DNA of 64,000 nt from Eubacterium sp. (GTDB taxonomy: Bacteria; Bacillota; Clostridia; Oscillospirales; Acutalibacteraceae), in contig JAFLRY010000001.1 in assembly GCA_022511205.1 (NCBI GenBank), positions 1-64,000 of the forward strand. Reading direction: 5' to 3'. The notes under the pieces are model-generated. The model searched no databases and had not been told where the DNA came from. It saw only the letters and a list, made by a program, of their open reading frames with translations. The position numbers were made by a program, and so were the translations under genes. Every line of letters starts with the position of its first letter. The first letter of the stretch is position 1. Positions 25,822 through 34,229 of the stretch are shown piece after piece.

Positions 25822-26817
25822 TCACAAAGATGAATATATTTCGGCTATCGCTTTTGCTTTGTCCGCAACCATATCTGCGAGGTATCGGGGCTCGAGCACT
25901 TTGATTTTATTGCCATATTGCATTATCCAGCTCACCAAGCCGTCGCTCACGGCGGCGTTGATCTCCGTTTCAAAATGATCGTAGTCGGAAGCAGTGAGCG
26001 GGATTTTCACGCCGAACCTATCCATAATTTCCTCACGAAGTTCAAGATGACATAGAAGCTTTACTCTGTCGATCTCTCCGCTGAACATATTAAACATTTT
26101 AGAGGAATAATCAGCAGTATCAAAATAATTCTTATATTCACTGACTTCGGACATGGGTCTTACAGTCTCTTCAAGAAGTTCGATTTTTTTCATTCGATCA
26201 AGCCTCAGATTAAGGAGATTATCGTATTTGCCGCTGTTGCAAACGAGATAATAATGATCGTCTTTCCAAATCAAGGCGTAGGGCGAAACAGTAAAAGTCT
26301 TATTCGTGTAGTTTTTCTGGTTTTCCTTGTCTATATTTCGCCTTTTGTAATTGAATTTTACCTTTCGCTTTGCCTTGATCGCTTCATCAAGACTATCAAT
26401 AACATAGTAAATTTCCTCGTTATCGCATTTCGTTGCGCTTTCGCAGTAAACCTGCGATTTCATAGATTTGGCCTGATTTTCCGAAACGAGGCTTTCAAGC
26501 TTTTCAATCAGCGCTTTCGTTTTATTCGGAGTAATGAAGCCGGCGGAGGAGACTGCGTCTATGAGCAGGCGAACCTCGGGTATCTCAAACTTTCTCGAAG
26601 CCATAATAAACCCGCTCTTCGGGGAGCGAACGGAAATCACGTCACAGCCGATTTGCTTAAGTGCCTCCACGTCAGCGTAAATGCTTTTTCGCTCCGCCTT
26701 TATCCCCTTTTCTTCAAGCATTGCGATAAGCTCTGAAGTGGAAACAGGATGCTCGTCGTCAGAATGCTCCTCAAGATATTTGTAAATAAATAAAGTTTTT
26801 AATTTTGACGTTTGCAT
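25822..26817 (-). CDS. WYL-domain transcriptional regulator
   Basis: 331-residue cytosolic regulator. An N-terminal winged helix (about 1-70, 'VSTSELIAMLEEKGIKAERKSIYADVEAL') is followed by a WYL ligand-sensing domain (about 140-220) with 'VSPYALIWKDDHYYLVC' and 'NLRLDRM'. A C-terminal extension follows. WYL proteins often sense nucleic acids or nucleotides, including in DNA-damage and phage-defence settings, but no such partner lies nearby. It has its own consensus promoter inside the end of the PBP gene. Target unknown. Confidence 0.9.
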   Translation of the reverse strand: MQTSKLKTLFIYKYLEEHSDDEHPVSTSELIAMLEEKGIKAERKSIYADVEALKQIGCDVISVRSPKSGFIMASRKFEIPEVRLLIDAVSSAGFITPNKTKALIEKLESLVSENQAKSMKSQVYCESATKCDNEEIYYVIDSLDEAIKAKRKVKFNYKRRNIDKENQKNYTNKTFTVSPYALIWKDDHYYLVCNSGKYDNLLNLRLDRMKKIELLEETVRPMSEVSEYKNYFDTADYSSKMFNMFSGEIDRVKLLCHLELREEIMDRFGVKIPLTASDYDHFETEINAAVSDGLVSWIMQYGNKIKVLEPRYLADMVADKAKAIAEIYSSL

Positions 26818-26836
26818 AAAACCACCTCATAGTGGC

Positions 26837-26865
26837 ATTATAGCATATTTAATCCAAGTTTTCAA
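26837..26865 (-). promoter_or_regulatory. Extended -10 promoter for the WYL regulator
   Basis: Minus strand TTGAAA, 17-base spacer, TATAAT with TG one base upstream. It overlaps the last codons of the PBP gene. The predicted transcript starts about 12 bases before the GAGGTGG ribosome site, within a small inverted repeat CCAC-TATGAG-GTGG that could mask it or bind a regulator. Confidence 0.85.
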
Positions 26866-28330
26866 CTATAGTCCTGAAAATTGGACAGCAATCGGAAGAG
26901 CCGCTTACGCCGTCCTCCGTCATAACTACTATTGCGTATCTTGGCTCATTATAAGGATAAAAACCCGCAAACCAAGTGTTCAAAATTTCTTTGCCGTCCA
27001 CAAATATTCCGCTTTGAGCGGTTGAGGTCTTCCCTGCCGAATTGTTATCGTATTCCGCCGCCGAACCTGTTCCGTTCGTAACAACGTAGCGCATATATTC
27101 CTGAAGCGTTTCAGCCGTTTTCTCGCTTATGATCCTTTTCGCGGCGTGGGCAGGAAATCGGGTAACTTCGCCGTAACCGTTGGCCTCTCCGAAAAGCACG
27201 TTCGGCGAAATGTATTTTCCTCCGTTTGCGATAGTCGCCACAACTGAAGCGAAATGAAGCGGTGTTGTGGTGAGCTTGCCCTGCCCAAAACCGATCAGCG
27301 CAAGCTGACCTTTGGAGCGTAATTCGGATTCATCGGGAAAATTCCCGTTCGTAACATTCCAAGCGTCAGCAAGCCCTGTGCTTTCACCAAATCCAAAGCT
27401 TTCAGCGGTTTTATACACCTTTTCATATCCAAGCGCAAGCGCGAGATTTATAAAATAGCAGTTGCATGAATTTGCGAGTGCTTCCTTGATCGTCTGCAAA
27501 CCGTGTTCCCTTTTATGCTGGCAGGAAAAAACAGTGTCCCCAACGGTTATTTCGCCCTCGCAATTGTAGATAGGATTTAGCTTATTTTCAAGAGCGCAGG
27601 CTGAGATCACCAGTTTGAAAACGGAGCCGACTGTGTAGGGATTAAAGGCGCGGTTCAGGTAATCGTTTGGCTTGCTGCAGGATGCAAGAACGTCACCCGT
27701 TTGAATATCGAGAACCACCACAGCGCCTTTATTCATTTTCTCAGCAGCAGCTTCAACGGTTTCCTGAATTTTCGTATCAATAGTGAGCACTGCTCCAAAT
27801 TTAGAGGAGTAATTATTATCAAGCACCGTGCCCTCATCGCCGTCAAGAAGTCTCCCGATTGCGTCGATCGCAAAATTAACAGTCTTCGAACCAATATGAT
27901 CTGAATACAGCTTCTCGCAATCAGTAATCAAATGAATCGCCAAGGTGTTATCATCGTGGCGATTTTTCGTATTAAAAATTTTAATGTACTTGCAGGAGGA
28001 GTAATTTTCAATTCTTTTGATTACGGGATAGCCCTGCCTGAGTTCATCTATGATCTCGCTTCGCTGTGTTTTATCAAAAAGCAATTCCAGCTCCGAGAGG
28101 CATTTTTCAGTTGGGCGTATCACCGCCGCAAGCCCTTCGCTTTTATTCGTAAGCTTTTTGAAATTTCTGTCATAAACGGTTGGATAAAGCTTATCAATTG
28201 TAAGCGTATAGCTGTTATACGTTGACGATACGGCAAACTTTCCGCTGAAAATGATGTATCCGAGCCTGCCGATTATTGCGGTAAACGCAAAACAAACCGT
28301 AACTACGAACGTAATAAGCCTTTTTTTCAT
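26849..28330 (-). CDS. Class B penicillin-binding protein (short PbpA/FtsI type)
   Basis: Membrane-anchored transpeptidase that cross-links peptidoglycan. From the ATG at 28330 it has 493 residues: a short cytosolic start (MKKR), a TM helix, a small N-terminal dimer region and the transpeptidase domain. Catalytic motifs are SVFK (within 'VGSVFKLV') and SCN ('ANSCNCYF'). The third motif reads KTS ('AGKTSTAQSG') where KTG or KSG is usual. The track start at 28498 runs through a terminator and overlaps the U32 gene. Its ribosome site AGGGGTG is the 3' arm of that terminator. Role in growth or sporulation is not decided. Confidence 0.9.
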   Translation of the reverse strand: MKKRLITFVVTVCFAFTAIIGRLGYIIFSGKFAVSSTYNSYTLTIDKLYPTVYDRNFKKLTNKSEGLAAVIRPTEKCLSELELLFDKTQRSEIIDELRQGYPVIKRIENYSSCKYIKIFNTKNRHDDNTLAIHLITDCEKLYSDHIGSKTVNFAIDAIGRLLDGDEGTVLDNNYSSKFGAVLTIDTKIQETVEAAAEKMNKGAVVVLDIQTGDVLASCSKPNDYLNRAFNPYTVGSVFKLVISACALENKLNPIYNCEGEITVGDTVFSCQHKREHGLQTIKEALANSCNCYFINLALALGYEKVYKTAESFGFGESTGLADAWNVTNGNFPDESELRSKGQLALIGFGQGKLTTTPLHFASVVATIANGGKYISPNVLFGEANGYGEVTRFPAHAAKRIISEKTAETLQEYMRYVVTNGTGSAAEYDNNSAGKTSTAQSGIFVDGKEILNTWFAGFYPYNEPRYAIVVMTEDGVSGSSDCCPIFRTIVENLD

Positions 28331-28331
28331 G

Positions 28332-28364
28332 AAAAAACACCCCTGTGTATTATTAACAGGGGTG
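28332..28364 (-). terminator. Terminator after the U32 gene that contains the PBP ribosome site
   Basis: Minus strand CACCCCTGT, 9-base loop, ACAGGGGTG, then TTTTTT. The 9-bp stem is perfect and starts seven bases after the U32 stop. The AGGGGTG of the 3' arm is the only Shine-Dalgarno site for the PBP gene. The T-run is its spacer, and the ATG follows one base later at 28330. Folding would both stop transcription and hide the ribosome site. Confidence 0.87.
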
Positions 28365-28370
28365 AATAAT

Positions 28371-29594
28371 TTAATCTTTTTTTCTTCTGAAAATCGCGTA
28401 GGGAGAAAGGGACTGCGAACAGTTGAAGGAATAAACGTCGGTAGCTTTATTGGCGGCGGGAACAAATTCACCGTCGTTTTCATTATAAAGCTCCTCAACA
28501 GTAACCGTGAAAGGAAGCTTAAAGGGCTCGACTACCTCAAGCGTTTCACCCTCAAAAAAGCGGTTACGCTGATCGACTGTTACTCTGCCATCCTTTTGCT
28601 CCTTAAAGAGGGCGCAAACGTCCCAGTTCCTTATGTAGCCGCCGTTGTCGGTAACCTGCCCGTTCTCGATCTTGCCGAAGTTAAAGCCCGTTGTATAGCC
28701 GCGGTGGCTCATTTTTTCCATTTCGTCCAGTATCCATTGAGAGGGCTTAAAATCCTCCCGCGGATCGCGGAGATATTCGTCAATAGCGGCTCGGTAAGCG
28801 TTTGTGACTATCGCCGTGTAGTATTCACTCTTGGCTCTGCCCTCAATTTTGAAGGAATCAACACCCGCCCGAACAAGCTCGGGAATATGCTCGATCATAC
28901 AGAGATCGCGGGAGTTGAAAATATAAGTTCCCTCTTCCTCCTCATTGATTGGGAAATACTGACCCGGGCGCTTTTCCTCAACAATGTGATATTTCCAGCG
29001 GCAGGGCTGAGCGCAATCGCCTCTGTTGGCGTCTCTGCCTACCATATAATCAGACAGGATACAGCGGCCGCTGAAGCTCATACACATCGCTCCGTGAACG
29101 AAAACCTCGATCTCAAGGCTCGGATCGGTCTTATCACGAATCGTGCGGATCTCGTCAAGGGAAAGTTCGCGGGCTGTTACAATTCGCTTCGCGCCCATTT
29201 CGAAAAACGCGTTCGCCGCCTGATAGTTTACGATACCCGCCTGCGTAGAAATATGGATATCAACGCCGGGCGCGTATTTTTTCGCAAGTGTAAGAACGCC
29301 CATATCGGCAATGATCAGCGCGTCAATGCCAATATTTTCCGCGTGCTTCAAAAAATCGGGAAGAAATTCTATCTCGCCGTTTCTCGGCAGCGTGTTGCAG
29401 GTTAGATATAATTTTTTTTCGTTTTTGTGAACGAAATCTACGGCGCTTTTCAGCTCATCGCTGCCGAAATTTGCGGGATTGGTTCGCATTCCGAACATCG
29501 AACCGCCAACGTAAACGGCGTCAGCGCCGAATTTGACTGCTAACTTTAATCTTTCAAAATCGCCCGCGGGCGAAAGTAATTCCGGGATCATCAT
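28371..29594 (-). CDS. U32 family peptidase, TrhP/YrrO-like
   Basis: 407-residue U32-family protein starting 'IPELLSPAGDFERLKLAVKFGADAVYVGG'. The family cysteine cluster is seen in 'GDCAQPCRWKYH' and related sites. Relatives (TrhP/YegQ, YrrN/YrrO) hydroxylate U34 of tRNAs with prephenate rather than cut protein. The gene overlaps mltG by four bases; in B. subtilis yrrN-yrrO also lie after the mltG homologue yrrL. There is no clear ribosome site, so translation is probably coupled to mltG. Confidence 0.9.
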   Translation of the reverse strand: MMIPELLSPAGDFERLKLAVKFGADAVYVGGSMFGMRTNPANFGSDELKSAVDFVHKNEKKLYLTCNTLPRNGEIEFLPDFLKHAENIGIDALIIADMGVLTLAKKYAPGVDIHISTQAGIVNYQAANAFFEMGAKRIVTARELSLDEIRTIRDKTDPSLEIEVFVHGAMCMSFSGRCILSDYMVGRDANRGDCAQPCRWKYHIVEEKRPGQYFPINEEEEGTYIFNSRDLCMIEHIPELVRAGVDSFKIEGRAKSEYYTAIVTNAYRAAIDEYLRDPREDFKPSQWILDEMEKMSHRGYTTGFNFGKIENGQVTDNGGYIRNWDVCALFKEQKDGRVTVDQRNRFFEGETLEVVEPFKLPFTVTVEELYNENDGEFVPAANKATDVYSFNCSQSLSPYAIFRRKKD

Positions 29595-30856
29595 AATAAA
29601 TACGGAGCAAATCTCCTGATTTTTTCTTTAAATTCAGTATTATTCTTAGCTGTGTAGAGATTCTTTTTGTTATCGTGGAAGAAGAAATAATCGTCTGTAT
29701 TTTCCGGCCAGAGCACGGCTTTAATAGCGTCTAAGCCGGGATTGCAGATCGGACCTTCGGGAAGTCCCGATACCAATGAATCATTATTCGTGTTGTAATA
29801 CTTAAGATAGTATTCCGCGGTGTGGGAAGAGCTGGAGGTAAGCGAAGGCTTTACCTTATTCTTGATATAGTCAGCAGTGGAATTACAGCCGAGGGTCGGG
29901 AAATTTACCTTATCTCTTAAACGGTTTTCAATAATTCCCGCAATCGTGGGCATTTGCTTCGCGTTGGCCGCCTCTGCCTGAACGATGGAAGCGATAATGA
30001 TTACCTCATCCATAGTGTATCCAAGCTCCTTGGCACGCTCTCTGAATTCATCAGTTATCTTGGCTTCTGTGTTTTTCAAGAAGGTTTCAACCGTGCTGGA
30101 GGGTCCCTGACCTATATAGAAATTATAAGTGTCCGGGAATAAATAGCCCTCAAGCCTGTATGGTATGGTTTCTTTAGGATTACGTGATGCAACAAGCGAA
30201 TAAGAGGTAAATTCCGTGGACTGAATAACCGAAAGCAAAGCCGCCTTATCCTTGCAGACCTCGTTATCAACCAATTTCTTAACGATATCGGCAACGGTGT
30301 AGCCTTCGGGGAAAGTCAGCGTGACTGTTTCGGCGGTTTCGGCTTCCCCAAGCATAGCGATCAGCATATTTTCAACACCCATTTTGCCGTTCAGATAATA
30401 CGTTCCCGGCTCAAAAGGTCCGTCAAGAGAAGTCTGCCTTGAAAGCAGCATCGTTTCAAGCTTAACCAAAATCTTGCAGAAATTCTTGCAGGTAACAAGT
30501 CCGTTATCCGCCAAAATATCAATAGCTTCACTGGGGTCGGTTATACGCTGAGTGTAGCTTACCGTAATGCTTGTCTGGGATTTCGTCATTCCGAAAACGT
30601 CGTTAAGGCAGAATATCGCGTAAACCGAAAGCAGCATTGAGAGCGCGATAACGATAATAAAAAACATATAGGTGGAGAGAACGGTATTTCCCCTTCTTCT
30701 CCTTTTCTTGGTTTTCGCCGCGGCGGGAGCTCCGGGGTTCTTATTCTCTCTTATGATCTTTGCGTAATCCTCGTTTGAAAAATATATGTCCTTACTTCCG
30801 GTATCGGCGTCAACCGGATTGAGTCCGGACTCGTTGGTTTCAAACTTATCACTCAT
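29591..30856 (-). CDS. mltG: Endolytic peptidoglycan transglycosylase MltG
   Basis: Membrane lytic transglycosylase that cuts nascent glycan strands and sets their length. 421 residues: a polar cytosolic N-terminus (about 1-55), a TM helix (about 58-80), and a YceG domain with the catalytic Glu in 'IIASIVQAEA' and the 'IAGIIENRL' that follows. The C-terminal 'GLPEGPICNPGLDAIKAVLWP' is typical. GGAGG lies eight bases or so before the ATG. Confidence 0.95.
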   Translation of the reverse strand: MSDKFETNESGLNPVDADTGSKDIYFSNEDYAKIIRENKNPGAPAAAKTKKRRRRGNTVLSTYMFFIIVIALSMLLSVYAIFCLNDVFGMTKSQTSITVSYTQRITDPSEAIDILADNGLVTCKNFCKILVKLETMLLSRQTSLDGPFEPGTYYLNGKMGVENMLIAMLGEAETAETVTLTFPEGYTVADIVKKLVDNEVCKDKAALLSVIQSTEFTSYSLVASRNPKETIPYRLEGYLFPDTYNFYIGQGPSSTVETFLKNTEAKITDEFRERAKELGYTMDEVIIIASIVQAEAANAKQMPTIAGIIENRLRDKVNFPTLGCNSTADYIKNKVKPSLTSSSSHTAEYYLKYYNTNNDSLVSGLPEGPICNPGLDAIKAVLWPENTDDYFFFHDNKKNLYTAKNNTEFKEKIRRFAPYLL

Positions 30857-30869
30857 ATTTTTTAACCTC

Positions 30870-31427
30870 CTATAAGCTGATTATTTCACGTTCAGTTACG
30901 ATGAAGTCAACGGCTTTATCGTGCTGCTCCACAGGCAGTGCTTTACTCAAACAATCATTATAGCACAAACCAACTGAAATAATAATAAACTTTTTCAAAA
31001 ATTTATCGTAATACCCTTTTCCGTAGCCGAGCCTGTAGCCGCTTTTATCAAAACTGAGAGCGGGAACAAGGCAAACGCAATCTGAAAAGCTATCAACTTT
31101 TTCGCATAATTCAGTATTTGGCTCGCGAATTCCAAAAGAGCCAACGGAAAGCTTTGAAAGCAAATCAATATAGTAAAAATCCATATTACCGCTTTTATCA
31201 GCGCATCTCGGAAGCGCAACATTTTTGCCGTCTGCCAAAGCTTTTTTAATGATTCTATCAGCATTTATCTCGTCTTTCAGCGCGGCGTAGCAAAGCAAAA
31301 GCTTGGCGTTTTTATAAAGCTCAGAATTCAAAAAGTTATCGCATATCTGCCTGTCTTTTACTTCCTTATCGGCAAGCGTCTTGCGCTTTTCGCGGTAATA
31401 CCGCCGAAGCTCGCTTTTTACCTGCAT
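30870..31427 (-). CDS. 5-formyltetrahydrofolate cyclo-ligase
   Basis: Converts 5-formyl-THF to 5,10-methenyl-THF with ATP, recycling folate. 185 residues, family length. N-terminal 'KSELRRYYREKRKTL' and the C-terminal signature 'GYRLGYGKGYYDKFL' are clear. It overlaps the DJ-1 gene by 10 bases and precedes mltG. Confidence 0.92.
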   Translation of the reverse strand: MQVKSELRRYYREKRKTLADKEVKDRQICDNFLNSELYKNAKLLLCYAALKDEINADRIIKKALADGKNVALPRCADKSGNMDFYYIDLLSKLSVGSFGIREPNTELCEKVDSFSDCVCLVPALSFDKSGYRLGYGKGYYDKFLKKFIIISVGLCYNDCLSKALPVEQHDKAVDFIVTEREIISL

Positions 31428-31957
31428 TGTATCGCGCTTCTGACAGCCTCAGCTTCAGCTTCACCAACAAGCTCTTTAACGATTTCAAGACCGAATTCAA
31501 CGGCAACCCCCGCGCCCTTTGCGGTAATATACTTGCCGTCGGTAACAACGTGGTCACTTGAAATAACGGCGCCCTCTAAGGCTTCCTCAAAGCCGGGATA
31601 GCAGATAGCGTTTTTGCCCTTCAGCAAGCCCTTGTGGCCGAGAATTGAAGGTCCTGCGCAGATAGCACAGATAAGCGCGCCGCACTCTACGGCTTCATCT
31701 ATAGCCGCCTGCACGATTCCCGATTTTTCAAGGTTAATAACACCGGGCATACCGCCGGGAATGACTATAGCCTCAACGTCCGTAAATTTAAACTCAGCAG
31801 AAGTGATATCAGCCTTAACGGTAATTCCACAGGATGACGTTATAAGCTCCTTATCTATTCCAACGGTTGTAACACCCACCTTGGCGCGGCGAAGCATATC
31901 GATAGGCGCCATAGCCTCAATAATCTCAAATCCGTCCGCAAGAAAAACGTAAACCAT
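31418..31957 (-). CDS. DJ-1/PfpI family protein
   Basis: 179-residue DJ-1 superfamily protein. The acidic residue in 'GFEIIEA' and the nucleophile cysteine in 'ICAICAGPSIL' (about 102) are both present. Relatives include YajL/ThiJ and deglycase-like enzymes; the reaction here is unknown. It sits in the run of overlapping genes downstream of rpoD-tmk. Confidence 0.9.
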   Translation of the reverse strand: MVYVFLADGFEIIEAMAPIDMLRRAKVGVTTVGIDKELITSSCGITVKADITSAEFKFTDVEAIVIPGGMPGVINLEKSGIVQAAIDEAVECGALICAICAGPSILGHKGLLKGKNAICYPGFEEALEGAVISSDHVVTDGKYITAKGAGVAVEFGLEIVKELVGEAEAEAVRSAIQCR

Positions 31958-31971
31958 ATATTTTACCCCTT

Positions 31972-32481
31972 TTATCTTATAATCCCTGTTGATCCGATCG
32001 GCAGATCAAGCGCTGAAAATATCATACCCTTCGGGAATTCATGATCGCTTCCCTCATATAGGTATTCTATAATTTCGTTGATTTCGTCAAATTCGATTTT
32101 ATTCTGAAATTCGCCATCTGAATAAAGCCTCGTTTCAAAGCCGTGCTTTGAATAAAACTCAAAAAGTCCGTCATTTGCGGGAATGAGCCAAAGGAAATCC
32201 CTCATATGCTTCTTTGCTTCGCTTATAAGACTTGATGAATAGCCATGTTTTCTGTATACCTCAGCGGTGCAAACGGCGTAAACGTACTTGCCGTTATACT
32301 CAGAGTATTTACAATCCACAAGGAAGAGCATTGAAGCAAGGGTATCGTCAACGAAAAGACCGAGGCAGGAATAATTCTTACATTCATCAATAAAGAATTC
32401 AATATCCTCCCTGCTGTCACCGAATACACTTGACCAAAGTGAAATTATCTGTTCTCTATCCTCAGTGAAATCAATCCTCAT
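31972..32481 (-). CDS. GNAT-family N-acetyltransferase
   Basis: 169 residues. The fold is suggested by 'KYVYAVCTAEVYRKHGYSSSLISEAKKHM', where the R-x-x-G-Y-S-S-x-L segment is the acetyl-CoA loop, and by 'LFEFYSKHGFETR' near the end. Substrate unknown. The start overlaps the DUF2156 stop by 11 bases. Confidence 0.82.
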   Translation of the reverse strand: MRIDFTEDREQIISLWSSVFGDSREDIEFFIDECKNYSCLGLFVDDTLASMLFLVDCKYSEYNGKYVYAVCTAEVYRKHGYSSSLISEAKKHMRDFLWLIPANDGLFEFYSKHGFETRLYSDGEFQNKIEFDEINEIIEYLYEGSDHEFPKGMIFSALDLPIGSTGIIR

Positions 32482-33364
32482 AAACAGCTAATTCCTTTTT
32501 AAGCCAAATCGCCGGGTGGTAGGACTGTTTTGCTTTTCTTAAGCCCTCAAGACCTAAATCCTCTTCCCTGTTGACGAACTCATAGCCGTCCTCGGCAAGT
32601 CTCTTTGCAAACTCCTGATTGATGATAGCATATGCTCCGTGCATTTCCGCAGGGGCTTTTTCAAAGTGGGAAACGAAGCACTTATCACTCAACGGCTCAC
32701 CGTAAGTATAGGCGATGGCTTTAGAGTTTACTCTTATGATACCGCCCTTGAAACCGAGCTTTTTATAATTCTCAAAGCCTGTTAAAACGGCTTCAAATTC
32801 AAGAGAATAGTCGGCATCGTTTTCGTCCTTATCAAATATCCAATTTGTATGAAGCTCGATACAGTCGGCGATATTCTCCTCAGTGATCTCCTCATACTGC
32901 CAATCGAGATTATTTTTCTTAAAATTCGTTATATGATTACGCTTGCCGTGATATTTCTTGCCGTGAAGCTCGGCAAGATCGGATACGTTATAAATATAAT
33001 CGTTGCAGCCGTCATCGTAAACGTATCTGAATTTATTCGGAAACGCTTCTTCAAGCATAGTTTTATAGCTTTCGGTAACGCCGTATATTCTTGGCTTGAT
33101 CCCAAAGCTTTTCGCATCGTCAATGATCTGCTGTACGGCATCCTTGAAATCGCCTTTTCCGATAGGAAGGGAGTAAGACACGTCCTCGTCTTTTCCCCAG
33201 CGGCAGATAAAATAATCCTTATAGTGGGCGATAACGGTTTTATACGCCGTATGCCAAAGATACGAAGTTCCGAAGGTGTATTCACAGTTCATACTGTGGG
33301 CGTGGGAAAAGCATTCCTGTACCCAGTCGATATCGTTAATATCCGGTGTTTTAAATTTTAACAT
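32471..33364 (-). CDS. DUF2156 (phosphatidylglycerol lysyltransferase-like) protein
   Basis: 297-residue soluble protein of the DUF2156 family, related to the catalytic domain of MprF. Features are 'CEYTFGTSYLWHTAY', 'KYHGKRNHITNFKKN' and the end 'NREEDLGLEGLRKAKQSYHPA'. It lacks the membrane flippase part of MprF, so lipid aminoacylation is not shown; the true substrate is unknown. The start overlaps the tmk stop by seven bases, and the stop overlaps the acetyltransferase. Confidence 0.87.
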   Translation of the reverse strand: MLKFKTPDINDIDWVQECFSHAHSMNCEYTFGTSYLWHTAYKTVIAHYKDYFICRWGKDEDVSYSLPIGKGDFKDAVQQIIDDAKSFGIKPRIYGVTESYKTMLEEAFPNKFRYVYDDGCNDYIYNVSDLAELHGKKYHGKRNHITNFKKNNLDWQYEEITEENIADCIELHTNWIFDKDENDADYSLEFEAVLTGFENYKKLGFKGGIIRVNSKAIAYTYGEPLSDKCFVSHFEKAPAEMHGAYAIINQEFAKRLAEDGYEFVNREEDLGLEGLRKAKQSYHPAIWLKKELAVYED

Positions 33365-34023
33365 AATTCCTCTTTAACTATTTCAACGATTCTTGAATGT
33401 ATCACGTCTATAGGCAGCGGCTTTTCTCCGTCTGAGCAGGCTATCACCTTCCAGCCCTGCTTCTCTGCCGTGTACAGCGCCGCCTGACGGCATTTTTGAA
33501 GAAAGTCAACGTCTACCTCGTGAACGTCCTTTTTGCTCTCATTTCCGCCGTAGCGGGCCGTCATCAGCTTTTGGGATATCTCTACGGGCATATCAAGGTA
33601 GATAACAGCGTCAGGCTTCGGAATACCTATCTTGTTATACTCGAAATCAGCGCTCCAATCAAGGTAAGCGTCCCACTGCTCCTTGGGAATTTTTTCCATC
33701 TGGTAGATAGAATTGGACGTGGCATAGCGATCGGCAAGGATCACCGTGCCCTTTTCATAATCCTTTCCCCAGTTTAGCTTATAAGAAGCAAATCTGTCCA
33801 CAGCGTAGAAGGCTCCCGCAGCGTAGGCATTAACGCTGTCTGCCGACGAGCCGAACTCTCCGCCGAGATACATTTTAACAAGGGTGCTGGAGGGGCTGTC
33901 GTAATCTGGAAGCTTGATTTTCTTGTAATCAACGGAGTTGGCTTTGAAATGATCCTCCAATAGCTTGACCTGCGTTGATTTACCGCTTCCGTCAAGCCCC
34001 TCTATAATAATTAATTTTTTCAT
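33358..34023 (-). CDS. tmk: Thymidylate kinase
   Basis: Phosphorylates dTMP to dTDP. 221 residues, slightly long. P-loop GLDGSGKST (residues 9-17), 'DRFASYKLNWG' and 'LADRYATSN' (DR(Y/H) motif) are present. The ATG overlaps the DUF896 stop (ATGA). Confidence 0.93.
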   Translation of the reverse strand: MKKLIIIEGLDGSGKSTQVKLLEDHFKANSVDYKKIKLPDYDSPSSTLVKMYLGGEFGSSADSVNAYAAGAFYAVDRFASYKLNWGKDYEKGTVILADRYATSNSIYQMEKIPKEQWDAYLDWSADFEYNKIGIPKPDAVIYLDMPVEISQKLMTARYGGNESKKDVHEVDVDFLQKCRQAALYTAEKQGWKVIACSDGEKPLPIDVIHSRIVEIVKEELC

Positions 34024-34229
34024 TGATCTTTTCTTTTAACTTTCCTTTTGTTTCCGTGTTCGTCAACGATATACGTATTTTCGAGCTGCCCTACAAGGCT
34101 TTCCTTAAAGCTGTCAATATAAAGGCGGCGAAGCTTTGCCTGTTCCTCTTTTTCGGGATCGGTAAGCCCTTCAGCCTTTGATTTTCGGGCAAGCTCATTT
34201 ATTCTGTCTATCTGTTCTTTAGTAACCAT
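34020..34229 (-). CDS. DUF896 (YnzC-like) small protein
   Basis: 69-residue, mostly helical and highly charged protein with the DUF896 pattern 'RINELARKSKAEGLTDPEKEEQAKLR..YI', the region that forms a helical hairpin in YnzC. The function is not established. Its ATG overlaps the rpoD stop (TAATG). Confidence 0.92.
   Translation of the reverse strand: MVTKEQIDRINELARKSKAEGLTDPEKEEQAKLRRLYIDSFKESLVGQLENTYIVDEHGNKRKVKRKDQ

Noticed and set aside
25822-26817. WYL protein as a phage-defence regulator (CapW/BrxR-like)
   Set aside because: No defence genes lie beside it; neighbours are wall and translation genes.
28251-29405. 384-codon plus-strand ORF
   Set aside because: Antisense shadow of the U32 gene and the start of the PBP gene, and it runs across the terminator.
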